Assembly: GCF_002155965.1 (NCBI RefSeq)
Contig: NZ_MUMH01000137.1
Span: 1 to 64,000, forward strand
Reading direction: 5' to 3'
Length of the DNA: 64,000 nucleotides
Source: Allokutzneria sp. NRRL B-24872
GTDB lineage: Bacteria > Actinomycetota > Actinomycetes > Mycobacteriales > Pseudonocardiaceae
Both the position numbers and the translations under genes were made by a program. This document shows, piece by piece, positions 12,501-24,500 of this stretch. The notes beneath the pieces are model-generated. The model worked only from the letters and a program-made list of their open reading frames with translations. It ran no database searches and was not told the origin of the DNA. Numbering within the stretch: position 1 is the first letter of the stretch; every line of letters begins with the position of its first letter.

Positions 12501-15500
12501 CGGCGAGCTTGTCCGGGGCCATCTCGCGCAGTTCTCGCGCGACCTGTGCGTCGAACGGCTTGTTGAGATGCTCCGACACGAAGTCGGAGTTGATGGCGAC
12601 CGTGCCGGACTCCACCTGTTCGCGCGTCGGCAGGATGTCCGCGTCGCCGTGCAGCACGAGGTTGCCTGCGAAGTCGGTGCCCCACGCGCCATGCGCTCGG
12701 TGGTCACCGGTCTTGGCCAGCAGGTAGTGCACCGCCGCCGCGCGCTGGCCGTCCAGGGACCGCTGAGCGGCGGATGACACGCCCCACGTGAAGCCCGGCA
12801 CGTGCTGGAGCACGACACCAGGGTCCTCGGGCCCATCCCACGCCACTGTGGCTGTGCCGATGTGCGGCCAGCCGATGGCGACCAGTGCCCGCCACTCCGC
12901 GAGCAGGCGCTTGGTCGCGCTGTCCGGGTCAGCGGGGTCGAGCGTCATCTCGCCTTGCGGGACGAACACGCCGATCAGGTCGTCCTCCGGGCCGACCCGG
13001 TGCTGGCCGTATGGGGAGAGCTCCGACAGCAAGTCCTCGTCCCGCCACACCGTGGCCTCTGGGGAGTCCAGGTCGGCCGCGAGGTCGGTCTCGGACTCGT
13101 CCACTTCGTGTTCGGAGGCCGCTGCGGTGGTGCCCGCCGCAGTCAGCACGGTGAGGTCGGCGGGGGAGCCTTCGGCGAGCTCGAGCACCGGCTCCGCTCC
13201 CGAGGGGAGGGAGGCGACGATGAGACCGGCCAGTTCGCCGTCGACGCCGATCACCCCGGCCTCGATGGGGTGCACGAGGGGGAACGGGTCACCGGGGATC
13301 TGCTCGTTGAGCGCGTGGCCCCGCATCTCCCGGATGAACCGGCCGATCTGCGGGGGCCCCGCCGGGTCCCAGCTCACGGAGAGCTTGAGCACTGCGATCG
13401 GCTCGCCGGTGCCGAGATCGCGGACCTCGGCGATGCCCTTGCTCACCTCCCGGAAACCCAGGTTCTCGGTGTCGGTGCGGCCGAGCGCCTCGGCCACCAC
13501 GCCGATGACCGCGTCGCGGTGCGGCGAGGACGGATCCTCCATCGCCCGCACCACGTTCTCGACGCTGAGCCCCGGCAGCAGGTACGGCGCCACAGCGGTG
13601 AAGAACGCGATCGCCCCGGCGTTGCGGGGGTCCTCCACGTTGTCGACCATCGGGTGCAGTTCGGTCGCCCGGGCAAGGTTCTTCACCGCCTCGACGCGGC
13701 CCTGGGGCGTGGTGTCGGGGCCGAGCAGGGAAGGGATGTTGTCCAGCAGCCGCGTGACTCTCGCGTCCTGGCCGTCGTATCCCTTCTGCGCGCCCTCGGC
13801 GATGTCCTCCAGATCGAGGAACATGAGCAGCAGGAGGGTGTGGGTGACCCGCTGCCTGATCGACACGCCCGGCCACGCGGCCTCGTAGCCCGCGACGAAG
13901 GCCTCAAGCACCTCGGTCAGCGCGCTCCAGTGGTCGCCCATCTCCTGGTACAGGGTCGAGACGAACGTGTCGATGTCGTAGAAGGGGTCGCCCAGCTCGG
14001 TGAGGACGACGAGCTCGTACACCGGGAGCTCGCCCTCGGGGGGCGCGATCGGAGTCCTGACCGGCAGACCTCCGGCGCCCAGGGAGTCCGCCACGTACGC
14101 GACGTTGGTGAAGCGCACGTTGCCGTCGCCGTCGACGAGCAGGCTGTGGGGGCGCAGGTTGTTGTGGGTCAGCACGACCCGACCGCTGTCCGTCCGCTCC
14201 GGGTCCAGCTCCGCGGCGATGACCCGTGCCTCGAAGGCGTCGAAGCCCTCGGCGAGGCCGTGGCGCTCGAGGAACTCGGGGTAGTCCGTCAGCACTGCCA
14301 GCACGCCCGAGGGCATCTGGTCCCTGTCGATGGAGAACGGCTCGGGAACCGCCTCGGTGTCCTCAGACGCGCGGTGCAGCGTCGCGACGTGCTCACCCAC
14401 CTGTCCTGCCGCCTTGACCAGGGTGGACAGGGCTCGTTGGCGTGGCTGCTCGTCCTTGGCGGAGCGCACCTCGTTGAGGAGGTCGGCGACGTTCCTGGAT
14501 CCCGTACTGGACGGGAAGACCGCGATGCCCGTTGTGGTGCGGTCGTCGAGATCGAGGGAGCCGACGTCGACCGGGCCGTCGACCGCGAGGACCACGCCGG
14601 AGCGTCGGGACGCCTGATCGATCGCGGCGTAACCCTTCATGTCGCGGAGGTAGTCGCTCGCTTGGGCGTCCGCGTCGCCCCGAGCGTCGTAGAGCTTGAC
14701 CACTCCGATCTCCCGCACGCCCGACAGTGTGAGTGCGAGGACGGGATAGGCACCGTCGTCGTTCGGTCGCCCGAAGCTCAGGTTCCGCGCGTCGTCGTGG
14801 CCGAGTGCCGCAGCGACGAACGCGGCCACCTTGGGCCGGTACAGGTCGTCGACCTCCTCGATCGCCTCCTTGACGTCGGCGGCGCTCATGCCGGGAAGGA
14901 CGCGCGGTGCCGCGTCCACGAACGCCTTGATCTTCTCGCGGTTGGGCTCCGGCTCGCCGTCGTCCGTGCGCCGCTCCAACTCCGTCGCCGACGCCAGCTC
15001 CAACGTCGCCTCGACGCGTCGTTCAGGGGTGGCGTGCCGCGGATCGACGGGAGCCGTGCTCTCCGCCCACGCTTGCCCGGTGATCGTGCCGGCCTTCCTG
15101 ATCTCGATGATGCGCTCGACGAGCCAGTCACCGGCGGCGGTGTCGCCGATGCCGAGCAGGCGCACGTGGGCCATGGTGAGTCCGGCGACGGCGGCGACGG
15201 TCTCAGCACTCAGCGGGAGACCGGTCTCCTGCCAGGCGCGGATGACGTCGGAGCGGTTGTCCTCGAAGGACTGACCGCGGTGGCCGGCACCGGGCCAGGA
15301 GTCCTCGCTGCCGCGCAACAGCGCCCGTCCGGTTCCGCTGACGTGCAGGTGACCGGAGGGCCTCGCCATGACCCCTGCGAGGTAGTCCAGCACCGCGGCC
15401 CGTTCGAGGTCGATCAGGGAGTAGGAGGCCGCGGGGGTGCCTGCCTTGGTGGCGTCGCGGTCCAGCAGCAGCACCGAACCCGGCCCGTGCGGTCCGTCCG

Positions 15501-18500
15501 TCCAGTGGATGGTGGTGCCGACGAGGTAGCTCCAGCCGAGAGCCTCCGCGAGACGGGCGTAGGCGATGTCCTTGGCCGCCGCGTCGTTCTCCCACGTGCT
15601 GTCGCGCAAGGGCGCCGGTCGGTAGAGCGCCTGGCTGTCATCGGTGAAGGTGATCTCGTACGTGCCGTCTCCGATGTGACTGACGTTCGCGACCTCCCCG
15701 GCCAGCTTCTGCTTCAGCTCCTCCGTCTCCGCGGGGACGTCCTTGGCCGGGACGGCCGTGAGCAGGCGCTGGACCTGCTCGGTGACGGCGTCCTCGATCG
15801 CCTGCATCCGCGCCGAGACCTTCGCGACCATTTCACGCGCGGCCCCCGTCAACATGACGGAGTTCGCCCAGGGAGCGAACAGGCCCTTGCCCGTCCCGTC
15901 CGTGCGGCGGCCCAGGGCCTCGTGCGCCGGGAGGTCCTCGGGCTCGACGGAACTCGCGAGGCCCCGGTACGCGGACACGTTCTCCAGCGGCTTCTTCGCC
16001 TCATCGACGACGCGGCGCGCCAAGGCGAGCTCGGCGGCACCGGTGACGCTCGACGGCGCGTACGTCGAGGTGAGCAGGGGTGCACTGACGAACAGGTAGT
16101 CGTAGTGGTCCTGAACCGCGGCGACGGCTTGCACCTTGCCCCGCACGCGGACGACCACGACGCCGTCGTTGAGGCCTCCGAGGACGGCGGCCATCTTGCG
16201 GTCGGCCTCGTCGCCGGTGCGCAGGCGCTCCAGCTCGCCGATCAGTTCCTGCCAGCTGCTGTCGTCTCTCATGACGACCTCGGCGACACCGCCGGCGTGG
16301 TGGATGTCGTTGGCCTGTCTGGCGATCGTTTCGACCGCCCGTTTGGGGATCGCCGCCTTCAGCTCGGCGTTGACGTCGGCGGAGAGCTGCCGGACGTCCG
16401 AGGTGGTCCAGACCGAGTTGTGTCCCGGGTGAGCGCCCTTGATGCCCGCCGTCGCGGCGTGCAGGCCGATCCTGCGGCCGAGCAGCCGGTGCCGCTCGGT
16501 GTCCTCGGGAGTGCGGGCGTGCAGGTCGAACACCGGAACGCCTGACTCGTCGGATTCGTCGGCGTCAGGGAACCGCAACCGGGACGCGATGTTCGCGAGT
16601 TCGTGGTGCGCGGCGGTGTAGGCCTCAGACGGGCCGGTGCCGAGAGTCCCGGCCGCGAGCACGACGAAGCCCTCCTCCCGGATCTGCACGAGTGCCGCGG
16701 CCTGGATCTCTTGCGAGGTCTCTGCCACGACCGCGAAGTGGGCGCCGTTCAGCGAACCGTCCATGGTGCGGGCGTCGACGCCGTCGACGCCGTCGGCGTG
16801 CGCCGTGCCCGCCTTGATGGCGCGGACCAGCTGCTGCCAGCGCGATGGGTCCCTATCCGGGTAGATGGCATCGGCACGGCCACCGGACTTCCGGAAGGCC
16901 CTGACCTCATCCACGATGTGGTCGATCAGCGGTTCCGGAATGCCCTGTCCCGTGTTGAAGTCCGCCGGAGCCCCGTGCCCGTCCTCCCTGTGGAACAGGA
17001 ACGACGCGTTCTCGGTGCCGGGGATCGGGGGCACCTTGGGGATGTCCCTCACGCCAGCGAACGTCGCCTCACCGCCCCGCGCCTTGGTGAGCGCGGTGTC
17101 GGCCCAGCCGTGCGCGTGCTTTTCGAGCTCGTCGATGGAGGTGTTGCCGGGCCCGAGTTCTGCCTTGAGCTGCTCGGCGTGGGCCAGTTCGTGCGCGAGC
17201 ACCCGGATGAGGGTCTCGATGTCGGCGAAGGCGGCGGGCGCCAGCCAGATCGTGCGCCCGCCCTCCTTGACGGGGGTGGCGCCGAGCGCGTTCTCCCGCC
17301 TGAACCACGCCAGGGTGTCCCGGTCGTGCTCGGTCACCACGTTGACCCTGCTCAGCTCATCGAGGAGCCCGGCCTCGTGCGCGGCCTGGCGAAGGGTCTC
17401 GTCGTTCACCGGGAGCCCGGGTTCCGCCGTCGCGGAGCCCTCGGAGATCCACTTGACCCACACGTGGTCGTAGTCCTCGGAGAGGTTCACCCTGCCCCTG
17501 ATGACCCGGCCCCACTCCTCGCCGGTGATCTGCCCCTCGCTCTGCAGCTCCAGCAGGCGGTTGACCGCACCCTCGATCTCGTACTCGCCGATGCCCGCCG
17601 CGCGCAGCGCGGTGGCGAGCTCCTCCGGAGCGATGGCGAGCAGCTCCTGCTGGACCTCCTCGTCGAACTGCCGGTTGAGGTGCTCAGCGACGAAGTCGGA
17701 GTCGATGCGAACGGTCCCGGACTCCACCTGCTCCTGGGTGGGCAGGATGTCCGGGTCGCCGTGCAGCACGAGGTTGCCCGCCCGGTCGGTGCCCCACGTG
17801 CCGTGCGCCCGGTGCTCCCCGGTCACGCCGAGCACGTAGTGCAGCGCCGCCGCGCGCTGGCCGTCGAGGGACCGCAGGGCGGTGCGGTTCACGCCCCGCA
17901 CGAAGCCCAGGACGCGCTGGAGCACGACACCGAGCCCGCGGGGACCTTCCCACGCGACCGCGGGCGGGCTGAGGTGCTGCCAGCCGAAGGTGACCAGCGT
18001 CTGCCACTGCGCGAGCAGGCGCTTGGCGGCGCTGTCGGCGCCGTCGGGCGCCTTCTCCCCGGTGGGGATGAACGCGCCGATCAGGCCCTCCTTCGGGCCG
18101 ACCCGCCATTCGCTGTACTCGTGCAGCTCGGGCTCGGAGAGCCCGAGCTGCTCCCGCCACACCGTGACATCGGGGGAAGCCAGGTCGACGAGGAGCGCAG
18201 CCGCTCCGGCGTCCAGCTTCCCGGAGACCGAGCTGATGGCGCCCACCTTGGGCAGGCTCTCCGGGTCGATCCCAGCCAACTCGGCGAACGCCGCGGCGCC
18301 CCTCGGCGGGACGGGAGTGCCGTTGGCGAACTCGATCCCGGCGACGGCCGCACCGGTGATCATGCCGGTGTCGCGCATCTCCGTCAGCCGGGCGCTCACC
18401 CCGGCGATCTCGTCCTCACCGAGTCCGTCCCTGCGCAGCTGTTCCGCCAGGTGCTCGACGGAGACGTTCTCCAGCACGGTGCGCAGCGTCCAGTCGCTGA

Positions 18501-21500
18501 AGCGCACGCCGAGCTGGGCGGCGACGAAGTTCGAGCGGATGACCGCGCCGTCCCGCCCGGGGAACGCCGGGTAGTTGACCTTGAGCACCGGCGCGGCGCC
18601 GGTGGCCGCGAACAGGTCGGTCCGGTAGATGGTGCCGTAGGTGTCCTCGTCCCGGCCGAGGTGCCCGATGGCGTAGTCGTAGATCGCCGCCAGTTCCCGG
18701 TGCAGCTGGTCGTAGTCGCGGACGTCGAGTGCGTCCTTCGTCAGCGTCTCGGGGCTGCCGAGGGCGTCGAGGGGCCTGGGGTCCCCGACGCCCAGCCGCT
18801 GCCGAACCACTCCGGGACCCTGCGGACCGTGCCACGGCGTGGCCGACGGCACCATCGTGGCCATGCCCCGCCGCAAGGCGGTGGACGCGGTCAGACCGAG
18901 CTCGTCACCGATGTGACCTGCTGCGAGGACCTCGCTCAGCATGGTGTCCTCGACGGGAACGCCCTCGTGCTGCGCCAACCTCGACAGGTAGTCGCCGACC
19001 GGACCGTGCGGCCCGTCGAGGCGGAGCCAGCCGGGCTCGTCAGAGAGCTCTCCGGCGACCGTGAACCCCGCCTCCAACTGTTCGCGCAGCTTCAGCTCCG
19101 CCGGCCCCATCAGTTGGCTGGGATCGGAGTCCCACGCCGCGTAGGAGGCGGCCTTGCCAGCGAGCAGCGCGTTCGCGTTTCCGCGCAGGTGCGCGGTGGT
19201 GAGGGCGGCCCAGTCCTGTCCCTCCGGCAGCTCCGCCAGCACGCGGTCGGCGAACTCCAGGAACTCCGCGGCGCGCGCGGCGATTTCGCGCCTGGTCGAC
19301 GGCAGCGGCCGCTCGAGTTCCGCGCCCTCGCCCTTCGCCTGGTCCAACTGGTAGGCCATGACGTTGAGCACCGCGAGCTTGCCCGCGGTCTCGGCGCCGA
19401 CGGTGGTCTTGGCCGACCACGGCAGCAGGCTCCGCAGACCCGACGGCTTCTCCTGGCTGGCCAGCTTGCCCAACTGGTAGGCGTACTCGCGCACGGCCCG
19501 CTCGTGGTCGAGGCCGCGGCGGACCTGGATCTCGGCGGCTCCGCCTCGGCGGATCCGGAACGAGGACAGGGCGTTCTCGTCGCCCGGCTGGTGGAATCGC
19601 TTGTCGGTGGTCAGCCGCAGCTGGGTCGAACCGAAGCTGACCTCGATCGGCTCGCCCGGCCGGTGGGTGCCGTGCTTCAGCCCCGGCACCGCGCCGGACC
19701 AGCGGAGTTCGTCGAGCGCCCGGGTCACGTCCGACGATGCCGGGTCGAACGGCCGGAGTGAACGAGCGGACCCGAGGGCTCGCGCCCACTCCGCGTCGCG
19801 CACCGCGGGTTCCTCGATGGCTTTGGCGTCCCTGTCCAAGCCAGTGGGGAGCTCGTGGAAGAACGTCAGGGTCGCGAGGACCGTGCGGGCCCGCGCGGTC
19901 AGCCGTCCGCGCTCGACCAGCTCGGCAACGCCGTTCTCGCCGACCGCGCCGATGAGCGTCAGGGTGGCCGCGCGGAACTCGATCCACAGCGGGGAGCTTT
20001 CCAGCCCGATGATCGGGTCGAATCCCGTGTCGGTGGCGTGGATCGCGTTGGCGGTGGCGTTCATCCGGTAGAGCGGGCGGGTCACGCTGTCCACGCCCGG
20101 CGGCGGCGCGCCGTGCCGCGGCAGGGGCGGGGGCGGGGCCAGCGGGGGCAGCCCTGCGTCGTGGCGCAGGCTGCCCTCCAGGGTGCCGATCAGCTCGGCC
20201 GCCGCGATCACGGCCCTGACGACGCTGTGCCGCCGCGCGATGTACAGCACGGCGGTCTTCCCGCCGAGCGCGTTCTCGAACACTCGCACGTGATCGAGGA
20301 GGTCGTCCTCGGCGACCGTCACGGCGAGTTCCACCTCGGCTCCGGTTTCCCGGAAGAAGAGCTTCGGCGGGCGGCCCTGGGCCTGTTCGACGGACACCCC
20401 GGGCATCGAGCCGATCATCGCGATCAGCTCGTCCATGCTCCCGACGTCGGTGACGCCCCCCTCCCGGAACAGGGTCGCGATGTCGTCGTCGGAGAGCGGC
20501 CCGTGGCCGTGCTCCTTGTGGAACAGGATCTTGATGTGCTCGGTGCCGGGGGGCGGGAGCACCTCGCCGATGCGCGGCAGCGGAACCCGCTTCGCCTTGC
20601 CGCCCCGTGCCCTGGTGAAGGCGCCGTCGGCCTCGGCGTGCGCGTGCTCCTCCAGCAGGTTGATGGAGGTGTTGGCCGGGCTGAGCCCCTTGCGCAGTTG
20701 CTCGGCGTGGGCGAGCTCGTGCGCGAGCACCCGGATCAGGGTGTCCATGTCGGCGAAGGCGGCGGGGGCCAGCCAGATCTCGTCCCCGCGCTTCTCGACG
20801 GGGGTGGCGCCTAGCGCGTTCTCCCGCCTGAACCACGCCTTCTTCGTCTCGGAGTGGTCGATGACCACGTTCTTGACCCTGCGCAGCTCCTTCTGGAGCC
20901 CGGCCAGTTTCGCGGCCTCCCGCACGGTCTTCTGGTCCACCACCAGGGTGGCGTCCATGTTCGCGGAGCCCTCGGAGAACCACTTGGCCCACACGTGGTC
21001 GTAGGTCTCGGAGAGGTTCACCTGGCTGCGGACGACGTGTCCCCACGCCTGCCCGGTGATCCGGCCCTCGCGCTGCATCTCCCGCAGCCGGGCGAGCGCG
21101 TCCTGGACGATGTCCTCGGCGATGCCCGACGAGCGCAGTGCCTCGGCGACGCGCTCGGGCGAGATGTCGCGCAGCTCGCGCTGGACAACGGCGTCGAACG
21201 GCCGGTTGAGGTGTTCCCGGACGAAGTCGGAGTCGATGCTCACCTCGCCGGACTCGACCTGCTGTCGCGTCGGCAGGATGTCCGGGTCGCCGTGCAGCAC
21301 GAGAGCGCGATCCGGGCTCTTGCCCGCGGTTCCACGCACACCGGGCACGTTGGTCTTGGCCAGCAGGTAGTGCACGATCGCGGCGCGCTGCCCGTCGAGG
21401 GAGCGCAGGGTGGCGAGGTCGACGCCCCGCGTGAAGCCCGGCACGTTCTGGAGCACGACTCCGCTTCCCTCGGCGGAGTCCAGCACGGCGGCCGGGACGC

Positions 21501-24500
21501 CGAGGTGCTTCCAGCCCACCGCGAGCAGCGTCCGCCACTCCGCGCGCACCCGCTGGGCCGCGCTGTCGGGGTACCTGGCGTCGAGCACCATCTCCCCGAG
21601 GGGGATCAGCACGCCGATCGGGTCGTCCTCCGGCCCGACCCGGATGTCGCCGTACCGGTGGAGCTCGGACTCCAACAGCCCGCGGTCCTGCACCCGCAGC
21701 CGCGCGTCCCGGGCGGTCAGCCGCTCATCGAGGGCAGCCTCCTCGGGGCCGTCGGTGACGTCGGCGGTCGCCACGTGCGGCCGGTACACCAGGAATTCGT
21801 CGTTCTCGGTGAGCAGGTGCTCGCCGTCCTTGCGGGCGACGCCCTCGGCAGGAGCCTCGCCGCTCACCCTGGTGATCGCGGCTTCGGCCGCGGCGTCGGC
21901 CTCGGTCAGCCACGCCGAGTGGTCCACCAGCGGCCCGGAGCGGAAAGCCCTGGAGTACGAGAGTTGGGCCGCGATGGTGCGGATGAGCGTCGCCTCGTCG
22001 GCGAAAGCCTTGGGGCCCAACCAGAACTCGCTGCCGCGCTGCTCGGACGGAGCGACGCCGCTGGCGTGCTCCCTCGCCATCCACGCCACCGTCGGCGCGT
22101 CGTCGATGATCAGGACCCGCACGCCGTCGATCGTCAGCGCGCCGTCGGTGGCGTCGATCCCGGTCGTGAACCCGGCCCGCTCGGCGGCCTCCCGCGTGGC
22201 CGCGCGCCGCTCTGCCCGGTGCTCGATGTCGGGGTTGAGAGGGGCTTCCCGCGTCTCCCAGCCGTGGCCGAGCTGTGCCCGCACCTCGTCGGCGACCTGT
22301 GCGGCGTCCTCCGCCGACCACACGGAAGTGGGGACGGGGCCCGTGGACCCGGCGAGGAAACGCCTGCGGCCCTCTGGCCCGCCGTGATCGGCGACCAGCC
22401 GTTGGTAGCGGGGGTCGAGTTTGAAGGCTTCCGTGTCGAGGCGGCGGCCGATCGCGTGGTGGAACGGCCTGGACGACTGGCCACCAGCACTGTCGTACGC
22501 GCTGAAGACGGTCAGCCCGCGCTGCCGGGCCAGGTCGGCGAGGACGTACTGCACCGCGGTGCCAGCACCCGCCGCACCCCGGTGCGCGCTGCCCAGCAAC
22601 ATCACGTGGAGGCTGTTCGAGCCGGGGAAGACGTCGATCCCCAGTACCGCCTGGATGCCGTCATCGTTGTGAGCGACGATGACGGAGTCGGACAGAGTGA
22701 ACGTGTCTCTCACGTTCTTCCGGCCGTAGTCGACGCGGGCCGATGTGGCGCGCCGGTCCATGAGCGCGCTCGCCTGCCGCTGGAACTCGTCCCACTCCCG
22801 GCTGCCCCGTTCCACCACGGCGATCCGGCCGCCATCGGCGAAGAAACGCTTGGTGCGGCGGGCGATGAAGTCCACGGCCTCCGGTGAGACCCCGTTGCCC
22901 GTGTTGCGCGGGATCTCGCTGATAGGAACGGAAACGCCGTTGCGCGCCAACGTGTGCCCGTGCCCGTCCTCCCGGTGGAACAGGAAGGTGACCTTCTCGG
23001 TGCCGGGGACCGGGGGCTTCTCGCCGATCTTCGGCAGCGGAGGCCGCTTCGCCCTGCCGCCCCGTGCCTTGGCCATGGCGGCGTCGGCCGACGCGTGCGC
23101 GTGCTCCTCCAACACGTTGATGGAGGTGTTGGCCGGGTTGCGCGACCAGCGCAGCTGCCTGGCGTGGGCCAGCTCGTGCGCGAGGACCCGGACGAGGGTG
23201 TCCATGTCGGCGAAGGCCGCGGGTGCCAGCCAGATCTCGGTGCCGCGGTAGTAGACCGGGGTGGCGCCGAGGGCGTTCTCCCGCCTGAACCACTCCTGCG
23301 TCTCCACGGAGTGCTCCATGACCACCTTGGAGACCCAGCGCAGCTCGGTCCGGAGTCCAGCCAGCTTGGCGGCCTTCTTCACGGTGTCCATGTTCATGGG
23401 CAGCGCGGGGAGCGCGGTCGGGGAGCCCTCGGAGAACCACTTGTTGTACACGCGGTCGTACTCGCCGGACAGGTCGGTCTTGCCCCGGATGACCCGGCCC
23501 CACGCCTGCCCGGTGATCCGGCCCTCGCGCTGCATCTCCCGCAGCCGGGCGAGCGCGTCCTCGATGATGTCCTCGGCGATGCCCGACGAGCGCAGTGCCT
23601 CGGCGACGCGGTCGGGCTCGATGGCGAGCAGCTCGCGCATGACGTCGGGGTGGAACCTCGTGTTGAGGTTCGCGCTGACGAAGTCGGATGCGATCTGCAC
23701 CCCACCCGCCTCGACCCGTGCCCGCGTCGGCAGGATGTCCGGGTCGCCGTGCAGCACCAGGCGCCCCGCCGCGTCGGTGCCCGCCGTGCCGCGCACGCCG
23801 AACGTGCCGAACTTGGCGAGCAGGTAGTGCATGATCGCGGCGCGCTGGCCGTCGAGGGACTTCTGGGTGCTGAGGTCGGTGCCCCGCGTGAAGCCCGGCA
23901 CGGTCTGGAGCACGACACCGCGTCCCTCAGCGGAGTCCAGCACGGCGGCCGGGACGCCGAGGTGCTTCCAGCCCACCGCGAGCAGCGTCCGCCACTCGGC
24001 GATCACCTGCTGCTTCCCCGTGCGGAGCACGACGCCGATCGGGTCGTCCTCCGGCCCGATCCGGGTGTTGCCGTAGTCCCGGAGCTCGCCCCGCTTGAAC
24101 GGATCGTCCACTTCCCACAGCCGCGCGTCCGGACCGGTCAGCTGCTCGGACAGGGCCCGTTCCTCGGGGCCGTGGGCGATGTCGGCGATCACCGCGCGCG
24201 GTCGGTGCGCCAGGAAGTCGTCGTTCTCAGTGGTCAGCTTCTCGTCGGCCTCGCGCGCGGGCACGTCGGCGGAGACGTCGATCCCCGCCCTGGCGAGCGC
24301 GGCGGCGATTTCGGCGTCGGCCTCGGCCCGCCACTCCTGGTGGGACGCTCGCCCGTCGCGAGCGGTGGCCCTGGCGTAGGCGACCTGGGCGGCGATGGCG
24401 CTGATGCGGGACTCGACGCTGACGAAGGCCTTGGGCCCCAGCCAGACCTCGTGACCGAGCCGGTAGAGCTGGGTGACGCTGCTGGCGTTCTGCGACGCCA

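Larger units (their letters stand above)
7340..18200 (-). repeat. Two-copy in-frame cassette APH-K-G-G-P-K (about 5.1 kb)
   Basis: Copy one is APH1 (7,340), K7, G2, G3, P4, K8 (to 13,095); copy two is APH2 (13,150), K9, G4, G5, P5, K10 (to 18,200). The APH parts align at offsets of 5,865 and 5,850 bp, multiples of 3. Copy one contains the extra papain-like domain of about 0.75 kb, which accounts for its greater length. Long stretches of APH1 and APH2 are near-identical at DNA level. Confidence 0.7.

Noticed and set aside
19040-21538. Long minus-strand ORFs in other frames (for example 19,040-21,538; 3,797-6,427; 44,495-46,192)
   Set aside because: Arg/Gly/Ala-rich translations, no domain patterns and wrong codon-position bias; out-of-frame shadows of GC-rich coding DNA.
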